A stretch of 64,000 bases of DNA, taken from contig OX375875.1 of NCBI GenBank assembly GCA_947359465.1, positions 57,537,981 to 57,601,980 on the forward strand, given 5' to 3'. This stretch comes from Metellina segmentata. Taxonomy: Eukaryota > Arthropoda > Arachnida > Araneae > Tetragnathidae. Position 1 is the first letter of the stretch; every line of letters begins with the position of its first letter. Below the pieces are notes generated by a model. That model was given only the letters and a program-made list of their open reading frames with translations, ran no database searches and had not been told where the DNA came from. This document shows, piece by piece, positions 24,771 through 35,474 of the stretch. The translations under genes were made by a program, and so were the position numbers.

Positions 24771-25089
24771 CTAGTTATGAGTGCATGAAAACTTTCCGAA
24801 TATTTATCACTTATATGAAAAGAAGTTAATAAAGAGAATTCCAAATCTCACCTTAAAATCAACTTCTGCAGTAGTCTGTATAGCAATACATGTGAAAAGT
24901 ATTACTTGAATGGATATGAATGGATAGAATTTGTGACCAAAAAGTAAGTTGTAGAAATTATAAAGTTGATGAAAAGTTGTTAAATTATTATTTTACTCTA
25001 CGAAAGGCAGTGATTATATATTGCTATCATTTCTTCAAACTAGAAAAAACAATTCAACCTGAGAAATGTCGGGTAATTTTGTTAGTATG

Positions 25090-25705
25090 GAATAAATAAA
25101 TCTTAGTATGCTATGCAATATAAATAATACTGAAAATATAAATTTTGTAAGGAATTGATGAAACTAGTTCTAATGAGAACAACATTGTAAAGTTAAGTAA
25201 AATCTGCTTAATCATGGAAATCGTGTACCTAGTTATGTTCGTGCTACTGTGATCTTTTTTTTTTTTTTTCAATTTAAGCGGTTTATCTAAACAGAGAGTT
25301 TGGACTTCGATTTGGTTTTGAACAACCACAAAGATCTTCAATAAGAACCCAGAATCTGCGAAACCCAAAGTTAGTCTATTATATTTTGTAACGCAATATT
25401 TCTATTACCTACCTATTCCAAACATTCTACTTTTAGGGTGCACACGAACTTTAATTTCCTAAAATTATCATAAAATATTCATTACCTTATTTCACTATCG
25501 TAATTGAAAACATTGCAACAGGAAAATAACTTATTTTCATTGCTATGAATTTAAGCTTTAGTACACAATCTTTCAAAATACACTTAAGATGCTTTTAAAT
25601 TATATCCTTTTTTAGCATTAGTAGTTTTATTGACAGTGTTTGAAGTTGTATAAATGTGTTGGAAACTATGCATTTACAGATGTTAATGCATTTTATATCG
25701 GTCGT
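25090..25705. other. AT-rich spacer
   Basis: No supported feature. A T-run at 25255-25269 creates the lysine run of a minus-strand frame (25111-25368). Confidence 0.55.
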
Positions 25706-25710
25706 CTTAA

Positions 25711-25919
25711 AAGTGAAACACACTAAGTCAAAATTATCTCGATATAGGTTTCTTAACTTTTCTAGACCACAATGCCGTAATCTTGTCCACTAAGTCATTT
25801 TTTCTCCGAAAAAATTTAGATTTCTTCTTCAAAAAATGTTGATAGTCTATAAAAAATTATGATACTAATTTTGTTTTTTCTGTTTCCTTAGAAATTTTGT
25901 GACTTAGTGCGATTCACTT
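25711..25919. mobile_element. Putative 209-bp MITE
   Basis: The left end 'aagtgaaacacactaagtc' and, reversed, the right end 'aagtgaatcgcactaagtc' are inverted repeats of about 28 bp with few mismatches. The interior is AT-rich and non-coding. The same 'aagtgaaacacactaa' motif lies inside the Tc1-like remnants at about 38268 and 56723, so the MITE may derive from that family. A clean target duplication was not found. Confidence 0.65.
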
Positions 25920-25924
25920 GCAAG

Positions 25925-27635
25925 CCGCTGATCTACACTATTGAGAATAAATTGGTAATTCACAAAAGCGTATAAAAGAAGTACCACAATTTACTGATGA
26001 CACTTTGCCTTCTAATACTAAAATATTATCTAATATCTCCTGAATAACAACTCCCCGTGTTTGAAGAAAATTTAAAAAGCAGAAGCTACTTTTATTTTCC
26101 CCTCCATCTCGGTAATTTAAGCTTCTTAAGATATCCGTGCGTATCACAGAACCTCAAGGTTGTTTACAAAATCCAAATAATGTCGGAAGCAGATCCGATC
26201 CCTAATCTCTTCCTCTACTTTACTTACAGAGATCTTCCACTACAGTCTTTGGAGCTGACACTGCGCTAAAACCTACAGTTTTGCTTCCCTTTAAATATAG
26301 TTGCCACTCAAAGTCTTTTTTTTTCTCTTGTGTTTCTTTTGTGTTCTTTTCAGATAAGGGAAGAAAAAAATAGTCAACAAGAAATTCGCAGTACACCCAG
26401 AAGGCTTCTCTGCTGCTGTTCAAATCCTGGCGGATTAGACATAAGAATAAAGTTAAGGATTAGACGATCCGATACACAAAGGATTCCTTGACTGCAGGGA
26501 AGACGATGCCTTTGCAGGAAAGGAGTTCTATTTCCGGACTAAATGAAGAACACCGAGTTTACACAAAGAGATTTTCTTTTCTTGTTGGCAGGAATCGTTG
26601 AAATTCTTGTCGCAGCAAAAGTCACAAAGGTTACTTGGGTGGAAGACAAACATCCAGGAAGTCAGACTTCGTCTCCCCGTTATATTGGTAGCAAATACAT
26701 CTTCAATAAAGATTCTTCGCTGCGCAACGACGTTATATTAACACAAGGAGGGAGATATATTTTGACTATCGACATCCGTAGGTGTAGTCAAATTGGCCCA
26801 TTCATAATTTTTTAATCCATTTTAGCTTTAGAATTTTTAAAAGCTCAGTATAAATTATTATTTGTTAAATGAACGAATTTATTTAAAATAACGCCACATG
26901 TGATTACACAAATAAATAAATTTTCAAGAGGTATCTTCAAAATTTTTCTTGTTTACATACTGTTTGACTTCATTACTAGTCATGTGCATGAAAATGTGTG
27001 ATCAGACAAATTCTAGTTCAAAATGATGCTATGAAACAAAGAAAATTCTACACTTTTGATGAACTTAGTTTATTTAGTAACGCTAGACAATGTTTTAATT
27101 GAACAAGCATCTCCAACTTTCTATTAAATATTTAAAGGATTTTTAAATTTGACTATAATATATACTCCATTTGAAATTAAAAAAAAAAAAACTATTTTAA
27201 AGAGTAAATTTAAAAGCTGTATTTACTCCAATCTATATATCATTAAAACATTATATATCTTTTGAGGACTAAGTATCCTTTATGAATTATTTCATGTTAA
27301 TGTTTAAATTCCAACTGTTAAAAAATTTTCCATACATTTTAATATTGAAAAACAGTTTCATTTAAAAATAAGCAAACGATACTGGGTACAGTAGTACCGT
27401 AGATGTAGTTCTTAATAAAAATTAAAATTTGATTACGTTTTACAGAATTTATTATACATTTTATGTACACAGTGTTCTATAACACTAAAATCATTCAATA
27501 TATCTATTTTACTTATTTCATCTGTTTAGAAATGAATGATAGTTACACCGAACTGGTGTGCAAAACTTTAGAAGAATTCCGTTTTTCACAGTACCGACTC
27601 AAAGGAATAAAATAAATGAAATTTCTAACACATAC
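25925..27635. other. No gene identified
   Basis: Small frames at 25938-26423 and 26543-26815 were inspected and match no family I know. 26030-26720 is less AT-rich than its flanks. 26820-27635 is AT-rich. No element ends were seen. Confidence 0.5.
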
Positions 27636-27639
27636 CCCT

Positions 27640-28200
27640 TAACTATAATGACTGTTTTGCAGCATCTAACTATGATTAACACTAGTTGGTCGAGGACATC
27701 TTGAGGAAACATTGTTCACTCCGGCAAGTGGTAAGATTTCTTTCCCTAGATGGTCCCTCACATGATCTGTATAATTCATATTAGAGAAGTAAGGATGCCA
27801 ATCCATACAAGTGGTATCCTTAGATTAAAACAGTTCATCCTGAGCACATGTACCATGTCCAAATCATCTGACGTCCAGAATAGTTTGTTTGATGATTGAA
27901 ACGACTCTCAACAGTCAAGAGTAGTCTTTCATTATGCTGTATCATTCATTCTTTTGTAGTCCTTACACCATTTAAGACATTGTGAAATTATTACGCTTTT
28001 ATGAAAACTACTGGCCATGATATTGCGTGTCCAGAGGTCATCTACAGTTGCTGTGCAGTTCTTCCTGCAGTCTTAAGCCGATTTCCTTTGGCCTGTAGGA
28101 CTATATTGGTCATACCTTGACTTTTTGTTCTACGGGTAACCTCCACCAGAAACCTTTCTAGCAGCTGTTCCTGTTATTTTGAAGGTCTTCCACGAACATG
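27640..28200 (-). pseudogene. Heavily decayed Tc1-like transposase
   Basis: On the minus strand, 27810 down to 27725 encodes 'MDWHPYFSNMNYTDHVRDHL' followed by GKEI. This aligns with the 'WP..SPDLNPIEHVWD.LGR' block that carries the third catalytic residue of Tc1 transposases; here the PIE glutamate is lost. Further 5' on that strand, about 28170-28000, 'GNRLKTAGRTAQQL' and an IMASSFHKSV segment resemble the second helix-turn-helix. Numerous stops and frameshifts are present. No terminal repeats were located. The identification rests on one good block and overall order. Confidence 0.5.
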
Positions 28201-28204
28201 AAAT

Positions 28205-28740
28205 AATGCTAAACTACCCTTCTAGAAATACAATTATCCTTTAAATCAGCTTACAAATTATTCTAAAAAGAACCTCTTCAACGAGTAAAGTAATTTTAGC
28301 CATTGCATTATCTGTAACACGATAACAATTCACTCGAACTCCTTACAACGATGCGAACACTTGCTTTCCAATTCCTATACTTAGAAAAGCGGCATGTCAA
28401 GTTCAGAGCTGTTACGCAACTCTCACAATCATTTTTCGGAAATTTTCGTAAGCATCGTCTTTCCACCAATCAGTTTTCGTTAAGCAAATCGCCTCAAGGT
28501 TTTGAGCTTCATTTTTCGAGTTTAATAGTACAGAATAATGTCGGCGCTTAAGTTCTTCAAGCCAGTATAGATTAGAATGATAATATTAACTGCTCACGAT
28601 TTAAGGAAATATTCACTAGTGAATTACTGCAGAGAGTTGCCCATATTTAAAGAAATGAGTATGCTGTTGCTATAAAATTTATGTTTTAAGTATTTTTAGG
28701 TAGGGAACACATATACGTTAAATAGGTTGTGGCAAGACAT
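28205..28740. other. No feature identified
   Basis: May contain the decayed 5' part of the neighbouring Tc1-like remnant, but nothing alignable by eye. A 66-codon frame at 28351-28551 is not recognised. Confidence 0.4.
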
Positions 28741-28742
28741 GA

Positions 28743-29201
28743 TCAAGACGTATTTCGGTCATGTTACACTAATCGAACCAGTACACTTGTGAAATATCAG
28801 AGGACTGTGGTAGTTATATTTGACAGCAAAGGATTAGCAAGCGAAGTTTCGGGAATTCTAAACAAGGTCCAGCAAAAGATAATCGTGTATGCGTGGGCTA
28901 GTGTGCGTTAAATCTGTAGCTGTCACAAATGTCCTCACTGCTTGGTGTGGAATTTTGGAGAGTGGGGGTGCCAGATCAGGAGCTGCCTCATCATCTCAAA
29001 GTGGCTCAAAATTACGTGGTGCTATCCTCTGATCTTTCCATTGGAGATTGATCCCAGACCGTCAACCGTGGCCCGTTGTGTTACCTTGTGTAATTACTAC
29101 AACACTAATAGTTAAGATAATCAAGACGTATTTCGGTCAAGTTACACTAATCGAACCAGTACACTTGTGAAATGTTAGAGGAATGTGGTAGTCAAATTTG
29201 A
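28743..29201 (+). repeat. 81-bp direct repeat flanking a SINE body
   Basis: 28743-28823 and 29121-29201 are the same 81-bp sequence with about six differences. Both begin 'tcaagacgtatttcggtca', continue 'gttacactaatcgaaccagt' and end 'atttga'. About 300 bp lies between them, most of it SINE-related. At 81 bp the repeat is far longer than a target duplication. It could be a local duplication, a repeated unit or the decayed ends of an LTR-like element. Confidence 0.8.
28912..29095 (+). mobile_element. SINE body, tRNA head missing
   Basis: Contains 'tggtgtggaa', 'gagagtgggggtgccag', 'gctgcctcatcatc' and 'aaaattacgtggtg'. These align with the bodies of the SINEs at 1201-1457 (minus), 5492-5833 (minus) and 59935-60115. 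No A- or B-box head is found upstream, so it looks 5'-truncated or its head has been replaced. Confidence 0.7.
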
Positions 29202-29204
29202 TAT

Positions 29205-31640
29205 GAGTCTATTGTTGTCTTGGTCAGGCTTCACCCTGAAAACGCCCTGATGCACCAACATTTCCTAATTTCTTTACTACTTTTGTTGTAATTATTTTTA
29301 ATTTCCTGTGTTCTTGAAATTATATATATTTTTCACGTTAACGAGAAAGTTAAACAATCTACTCTTGAAAGTAGTCTCCTGTCGTAGTGTTAATAAGAAT
29401 GCTGGCCACGCAGCTTCTTAAACGGTACCAGAAACATCATAACCGCACGTGTTTGTTATTTGCTTCAGAGTGTACTACTTTCCTCCCCAACAATGTAAAA
29501 CAGTGGAAAATCTCGCGAAATTAAATGAGTTGTAAGGAAGCGGAACAAAAATCTCCGAAATCTAATAAACATTTTTGACAATTTGCCAAGCGGACAGATG
29601 TATAGCGTGACGGAAATTCAACTTCCTCCGAAATACAATACCCAAACATACACACTCGCATGCACATGCACATTCAGATCCCGCAGAATGATTCTTCTGC
29701 GCTGAGCTGCAACATATATGCAAATGGCGCCGTGACGTCGAATATAAAATGAGGTTTTTATTTCTTGTTAGAAGAGCTATAAAGTTTGAGAGGACACGCA
29801 AGTGTAATATTTAAATATTCAGCTCTTTGATATGTTAATGAGCGAAGAATAAAGTTTCGCCACACTTGATTCATTTTTTTTTTATTTTCTTTTTTTATTT
29901 CCCATGCAGATGGTTTGTATGGGTTGAAATATTGAAGCGTAATAATAGGAGGTCATTTTTCGAGGAAAGTTATGGTGGACAAAAGTGATTGATTACGTGT
30001 GAACTATGGATCGATCTCTTCACATGCTTTGCACGATCTTCCTATACATTCTAATACGTCTTTCGCTGAAAAGCTTTTAAATGACTCCGGAGAAGTATAA
30101 GTACACGATCATGGGGTTATCTCCTAAACCTGGCGTGCTCTACCCACGACATTACATGCAAATTAATGTAAAATATAAATGCGTGTTAAATTGTTATGAC
30201 TAAAATTGGACATAAGTGCCGTCTTTAACTTGGAAATGCAAATGAAAATAATCACAAGTGTAGAATGTGGTATATTTTTAAAGCATTTTTATTGTAATAC
30301 AGAAAAAATTACTGTATTCTCTCTCACGTTTTCCCACATTATATTTTATTTCTAGCCACAACGTTTGGGGCATATGGGAATTTAACACCCTGGTAAATAT
30401 ACACGCATGCATCTTTTCCAGAAACTGCAGACTTCCCAACATGGTTTCTAATCAATTTTGACTTTGTTTTACCTCTTAACATTTTCTCGGATTCCTTCAA
30501 AGAATGGACGTGGTTATTTCGTCATTATGCGTGTTTCTCTGAGACGTTTATACATTATAACATCACTCCAAAATCTAGTGATGTTCAAAGTGTGGATAGT
30601 AAGCCTTATACTCCTTCTTCTTAATTTTTAATCATCACTTTTTAGGGAATTTAAATTACAATTTTTAGCGTTTTAACTATATCTCTCCTATAAACAGCTT
30701 CAAAGCTTTTATCTACTCTAAACACTCAGCAATGTATTAATAATAACATACATATAACAATTATTTTATAATGAAATAACTATTTAATTTGGGCTGTTAC
30801 TTTGATCAACAAATTGACCGACAATGCAAACTGTTCTGACGACTAACAACAAAAGATGACTGCTTAAACAGTACACCTAAAAATAACTTTGATATTAAAA
30901 ACATGGTCGTTACGTTGTGCTTTTATTTTAAACTTATTATTCCTTATGCAGACTGAAAACTTAATGAATCATACATAAAATTTAATGAAATCCAAAACTG
31001 AGATCTTTATTTGTTATTTTTGAATACAAATATTTTAAAAGCTACACAACACGAGGTAGGAAGAAATTTATTAATAATAAATATACTCTAGTTCATCATA
31101 AATCTTTGTTGCTTCATTTATGAAGATAATTTTAAAATCAATTACGAAACAAATGTTTGAAAACATAAAATAATTGCAGTATGAAACAAAACTTTTGTAC
31201 GACTGTTATAAATTTCCAATATTTCTTACACTTACAGCCATATTATACGGTTGGATTCATGGTCATTAAACATGAGACGAGAATGACATCAATGTCAAAT
31301 ATTGTATCATATACATCTTGTATATATCTTGAATATTCAGTCAGCATTAAATATACGCAAATAGCTTAATCTCAAGAATTATTTTTGTTAGATATAAAGT
31401 GGTTAATTTAGAGTACTGTATATTTAACATAAATACCCGTATTGCTGTACTTTGAACCATTTGAGAATGACTTTCACAAATCTCACTTATTAATAATGTA
31501 ATTTCTAAGTACAAATATTAATATAATTAGAAAAAAGTCATTGTTTTCATTTTAGTGTTTAAATACTTGAAGTGAATACGTCTTTAAATCGGACAAGTTT
31601 TGGGAACTTTTGTGAAAACAACAACCTGTATATCAAAAAT
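29205..31640. other. No gene identified; possible regulatory island at 29.4-29.8 kb
   Basis: 29380-29830 is richer in G+C and holds an octamer-like 'atatgcaaat' (near 29716), a CRE-like 'tgacgtcg' (near 29733) and a TATA-like 'gaatataaaatgagg' (29739-29753). These are short motifs and could be chance. The 79-codon minus-strand frame at 29562-29801 has no recognisable domain. The rest is AT-rich and featureless. Confidence 0.4.
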
Positions 31641-31647
31641 GATGTAG

Positions 31648-32009
31648 ATGTGTATATATTCTCTATACGAATCTACACCCTTTGACCCATCCACACCAAA
31701 TTTGGTATACTTATACTTTAGAACACTACGGAAAACATAGGTGTAGTCCTAAATGTGCCCCAATTTTACATTCTAAAGTTTGTTTTTCTCAATTAACTGG
31801 ACAAGGACATGTACAAGAAAAACACGCTCTACGGGATTTGTGTATGAGTTAACACAGGAAAATAATGCAATCATGTTTTAGCTGTCACTGTAGGAAACGT
31901 TCTACAGTGTTCATGTATTTTTGTTACAGTGTTTGTATACAGTGTTTATGCACAGGGAAATGTCGCGGCCATATTTGAAACCTAAGCAACGTTGGGTTAT
32001 TCAACTAGT
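31648..32009 (+). mobile_element. Short Helitron-like repeat ending CTAGT
   Basis: Begins in 'gtgtatatattctctatacg', soon followed by 'gacccatccacaccaaattt', and ends 'gttattcaactagt'. The CTAGT terminus and absence of an obvious target duplication suggest a small non-autonomous Helitron unrelated in sequence to the copies at 15-25 kb. No coding sequence. The 5' limit is approximate. Confidence 0.5.
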
Positions 32010-32107
32010 ATAAATAAAGTGTTACAACGCTTTGTATTATGATATTAGAACCACAAGAAACCTCTAGAAGATAAATTTAGCATCCTTTGGACAATGGATG
32101 TCCGTAC

Positions 32108-32630
32108 AGGTGCGTTCTCACGAATCAAGTTTAATTGACCGATTATAATTGATCGATAAAAGTTGAATATGACTTGAATCAGTTTTTGTTCGCACATTTC
32201 ATTAGAAACTAATCAATAGTTTAATAAGCGAAAATATAAAAGTTACAGTTAAAAAATATTTACTTATAAAAAATCACATTTAAGGTATCAAACTGGTATC
32301 AAATCGTATATTTCAAATACGTTGAAATTTTCGCTCTATCTTTAGCGATCGCGAAGATAAAAACTTGGAATAGAGATTTTAAAAAAAGCATTTATGTTCT
32401 GTTTGTTGAATAAAATAAACCACAACAGATCGTTTGCGTGGAAATAACACGAAAACAGATGGCGAATGACTCATCACTCGAACTATTAAGTTTGAATGGG
32501 TCAAACTTTTCTTGATCTACTAAAATGTTGATCAACTCTATTGAAACAAAAGTTCTCACTATGGTTTTCATTCAACTTTTGTTGATCAATTATAATCGGT
32601 CCATTAAATTTGATTAGTCAGAACGCGCCT
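32108..32630. mobile_element. 523-bp MITE with ~60-bp terminal inverted repeats
   Basis: The left end 'aggtgcgttctcacgaatca' and, reversed, the right end 'aggcgcgttctgactaatca' stay aligned for about 60 bp, including 'gaccgattataattgatc' and 'aaaagttgaat'. A possible 3-bp duplication TAC flanks it (32105-32107 and 32631-32633). The interior is AT-rich and non-coding, so it is a non-autonomous DNA transposon. The superfamily is not assigned: the TAC duplication is too short to be decisive. Confidence 0.8.
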
Positions 32631-32634
32631 TACA

Positions 32635-34695
32635 TGACGAGACCTTCGGGGTGGTGTGTTTCTGGTGCACTAAATGCGAGGAAGCTATCCGTAATGTACG
32701 GAAATTCTACTGTGCTGGTAGATATAAGGGCCAGTGTAAATTTAGTTCGCATGGAGTGAAAATCCGTAAGTAGCGTCTTTTGAAAACTTTGAAACTACGT
32801 TACATTCGCATGCCTTCCATCAATAAATTAGTCCTCAACATACCTATCAACTGCACTATAATCGTTCAAACTGCAAATTAGTTGTTGAGTTTTTAAAATA
32901 AACAATCCTTCAAACGTTCTACGTGTGCTTCATTCATTCGACAATCCAACATCAGGCCCGAGTGTTTATCAAAACTATGGCTTGTGTCCACGACGCAAAC
33001 AAGCAATTATTTTTGAAATATGAGATGGAATATATGGGATTTTCCTAAGAAATTTGCTCCATATACTACCTTTAACATCTCGTATTTAAGGTATACCTCT
33101 GTGTATACGCGACTTTGAAACTTGAGCTCTTTCTAACTAATTAGTGTGAACGCGGAATATTTTTCTTACAAGAACTATGTGCTAAAGGGCCCGTATATTA
33201 ACTACATTTCTTTATATTACACTCCTGGTTTTGTAAAATAGTATATGTATGTGATATTTTTACAGAATTGGAGTAGTTTTGATTGTTGGGAAGTACATGA
33301 TTTCCAGGATTGCATTCATAATTCAGTTCAATATACGAGTGCTTTTAAAAATTTTTCTTAGTTCTGTTTTGTATAATCTTTTAAATTTGATAAATTTGAA
33401 GAAATAAGGATTTAAATCAATAATTTTTCAAATAAATTCGCAATTTTACTTCAAGAGTTGAAAATTTAAAACAAATATTTTTTTCCAAACATATATACAT
33501 CCGTACTAAGTCAAATTATCTAAATTATTTTATATTGTATTATCATGTCCAAAGAACACCAATGTAACTCATCTATTTTAAACACAAAACACTAGGACAT
33601 TATGTAACTAAACTATTTTAAAATTAACTTATATATAATTCTATTCTTTAAGACATTTTAAAGTGGATTACATTTCAATTCTACAACCTAAAATATGAAT
33701 ATTTATAATTTCAATAACAAATGGATTTCCTAACATTTCCTACAGACTTTATTTTGCAGTTCTATTATGAGAACTTGAAAGTGAATGAATAGAAATATAT
33801 TTCACTTCCATAAATTAGTGCAACAGTTTAACAAAGTTGCAACGTTATTAATGAAGGTGTAAGCTAAAACTTGTTAAAATAATGTTTGAATTATTTAATT
33901 TTGACAGTCTTGAATATAACGAATGATGGATTTATTAAATACAAATGAAATAAATTAGGAGTATATTTTGTACCTTAATAACCTTTATTGATGTTCATTT
34001 TGTCAAGCTAATGTATTGAAATTAACTTAGTGTTTGTAAAGTACTTTTTGCATAACACTAGCACAGTGAACATACATGTTTAATTTATGTAGGTAAATTA
34101 TAAATTCGAGCATCTTAATTGCAAAATACAATTTTTCAATAAATTATAAAGCTAAAATTCTTCTCACAATAGCAGGAGCGTTTGAATTATGACATTAATA
34201 TGGATTATTTAATTATCACCACATCCTTTAAACTATATCAACTTTTTAACGATATTGAAAAGTTAATTAAAATTATTTTTATTACATTCCCATTTAATCA
34301 ATACATTTTAATTAAATGATTTTTAATTTATAAGAGCATCGGTCTCAGTGCCTCCAATTAACTTTAGTTCCATTTCTCGTTTTTGTACTGATTAGGTAAT
34401 ATCCATTCACTAATAACCAATTTCCCCAAGGTTACTTCCATTCCAGATCGGAATCGGAAGGGGAAAAGTAGTAGGAAGGCTTATAATAATCAAGAGTGTA
34501 ATTCACACTTCGGGCAATTACGGCAAATGCGTTTCATCAAGAATATCGATTTCCGTTTGTAATTATCATACAATCCGTAGCGAATATTAAAAAGATTTTT
34601 TTTTTCACTGACTTTTTCGATAATTGGAGGCTGATCCTCATGGATATTAACGCACTTTTTATTTCAAATAATATGCTTAGAGTTAAATTATTATT
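32635..34695. other. No gene identified; two islands noted
   Basis: 32640-32990 is more balanced and contains a TATA-like 'atataagggcc' and 'aataaa' sites, loosely like a solo LTR, but no duplicated flank was found. 34330-34620 is another balanced, non-repetitive island. The rest is AT-rich and featureless. Confidence 0.4.
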
Positions 34696-34699
34696 ATAT

Positions 34700-35470
34700 G
34701 TTTGTAGTTGCAAAAATTGGTGATATACTGTCCTTGATTACTTGCAAGAATTGTGTTCCAGTTAATGCGATTGCAAATGTTCATTTGGGGGTTGGAAGAC
34801 ATGATGGCTTGAATTATAAGCTGGCAATATTTTGATACAAATTAAGATTTTACTTAAATGTATGATAACGTTTTGCTTCCATAGTTTTAATCTCTGAAGC
34901 AAATAAACCCATTATTCCACCATGGGTTTATTTGCAAATAAACCCTTTATTATACCTGCATGATATGAGCAGTATTTGTGGTTTTGACCAATATAATCTT
35001 TTAATGGATTATTTTGACCTACATATGTGGCTAATTAATCATTATGAGGATTTTGGTATAAAAAAATACTTCAGTTTTTGAGAATTTCACAACATTCAGA
35101 GAGGGTTAAAAGGTGTCAAATGTTGGCTAGAATAAATAAATGTTAATTTTAGCATTAACAATGCATTGACGTTTATTTTATGCAGAATAAAATGAACTTA
35201 ACACTTTGTATGATACTTAAAATATAATCTGGTTGTTAACAAGCATTTATTTTCTTGTTTTCATACATTTTAAATTTTTTGCGTGTAGTTTCTAAAATTG
35301 ATAACTTATATGGATTTCTAAAGAATTATGCTTCAATTAATGCAGTTTGAAATGTTCGTTTGGAGATTTGAAATAAAAATATCATGAATTATACACTATA
35401 ATTGTCGTTATTCTTATTAAAATTCTTATATACTGATTTTGTAATTTTTTTCTGTTTCTATAGTTAAAAA
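34700..35470 (+). repeat. Two diverged direct units, ~575-bp spacing
   Basis: 34705-34895 and about 35283-35465 share order and text: 'tgtagtt-c-aaaattg', 'aagaat(t)-tg-ttc', 'agttaatgcgattgcaaatg' against 'aattaatgcagtttgaaatg', 'ttcatttggggg' against 'ttcgtttggaga', 'gaattata', and a final 't(c)tatagtt'. Divergence is high. The function is unknown. Confidence 0.5.
34899..34935. repeat. Perfect 13-bp hairpin
   Basis: 'gcaaataaaccca' (34899-34911) and its exact complement (34923-34935) enclose an 11-base loop. A third copy of 'aaataaaccc' follows directly. No U-run or other context shows a function. Confidence 0.85.
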
Positions 35471-35474
35471 GATC

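Larger units (their letters stand above)
21800..25086 (+). mobile_element. Helitron copy A, split by a second Helitron
   Basis: The 5' part (21800-22147) starts 'tctttataaataagaatg' followed by 'aagtgtttgtttgta'. The 3' part (23676-25086) ends 'gtcgggtaattttgttagt'. Joining 22147 to 23676 restores collinearity with copies B and C: the '5' part stops in the 'aatgttct-tatgtt' segment and the 3' part resumes with 'acaacatactttagattagt'. Without the insert copy A is about 1.76 kb, longer than its relatives partly because of the (TA)n tract at 24702-24768. Both ends are slightly mutated, as expected for the older, invaded copy. No protein is encoded. Confidence 0.75.

Noticed and set aside
32640..32990. 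Solo LTR of a Gypsy-type retrotransposon
   Set aside because: TATA-like and AATAAA-like motifs occur, but no TG...CA termini with a duplicated target could be fixed, and no second copy was seen.
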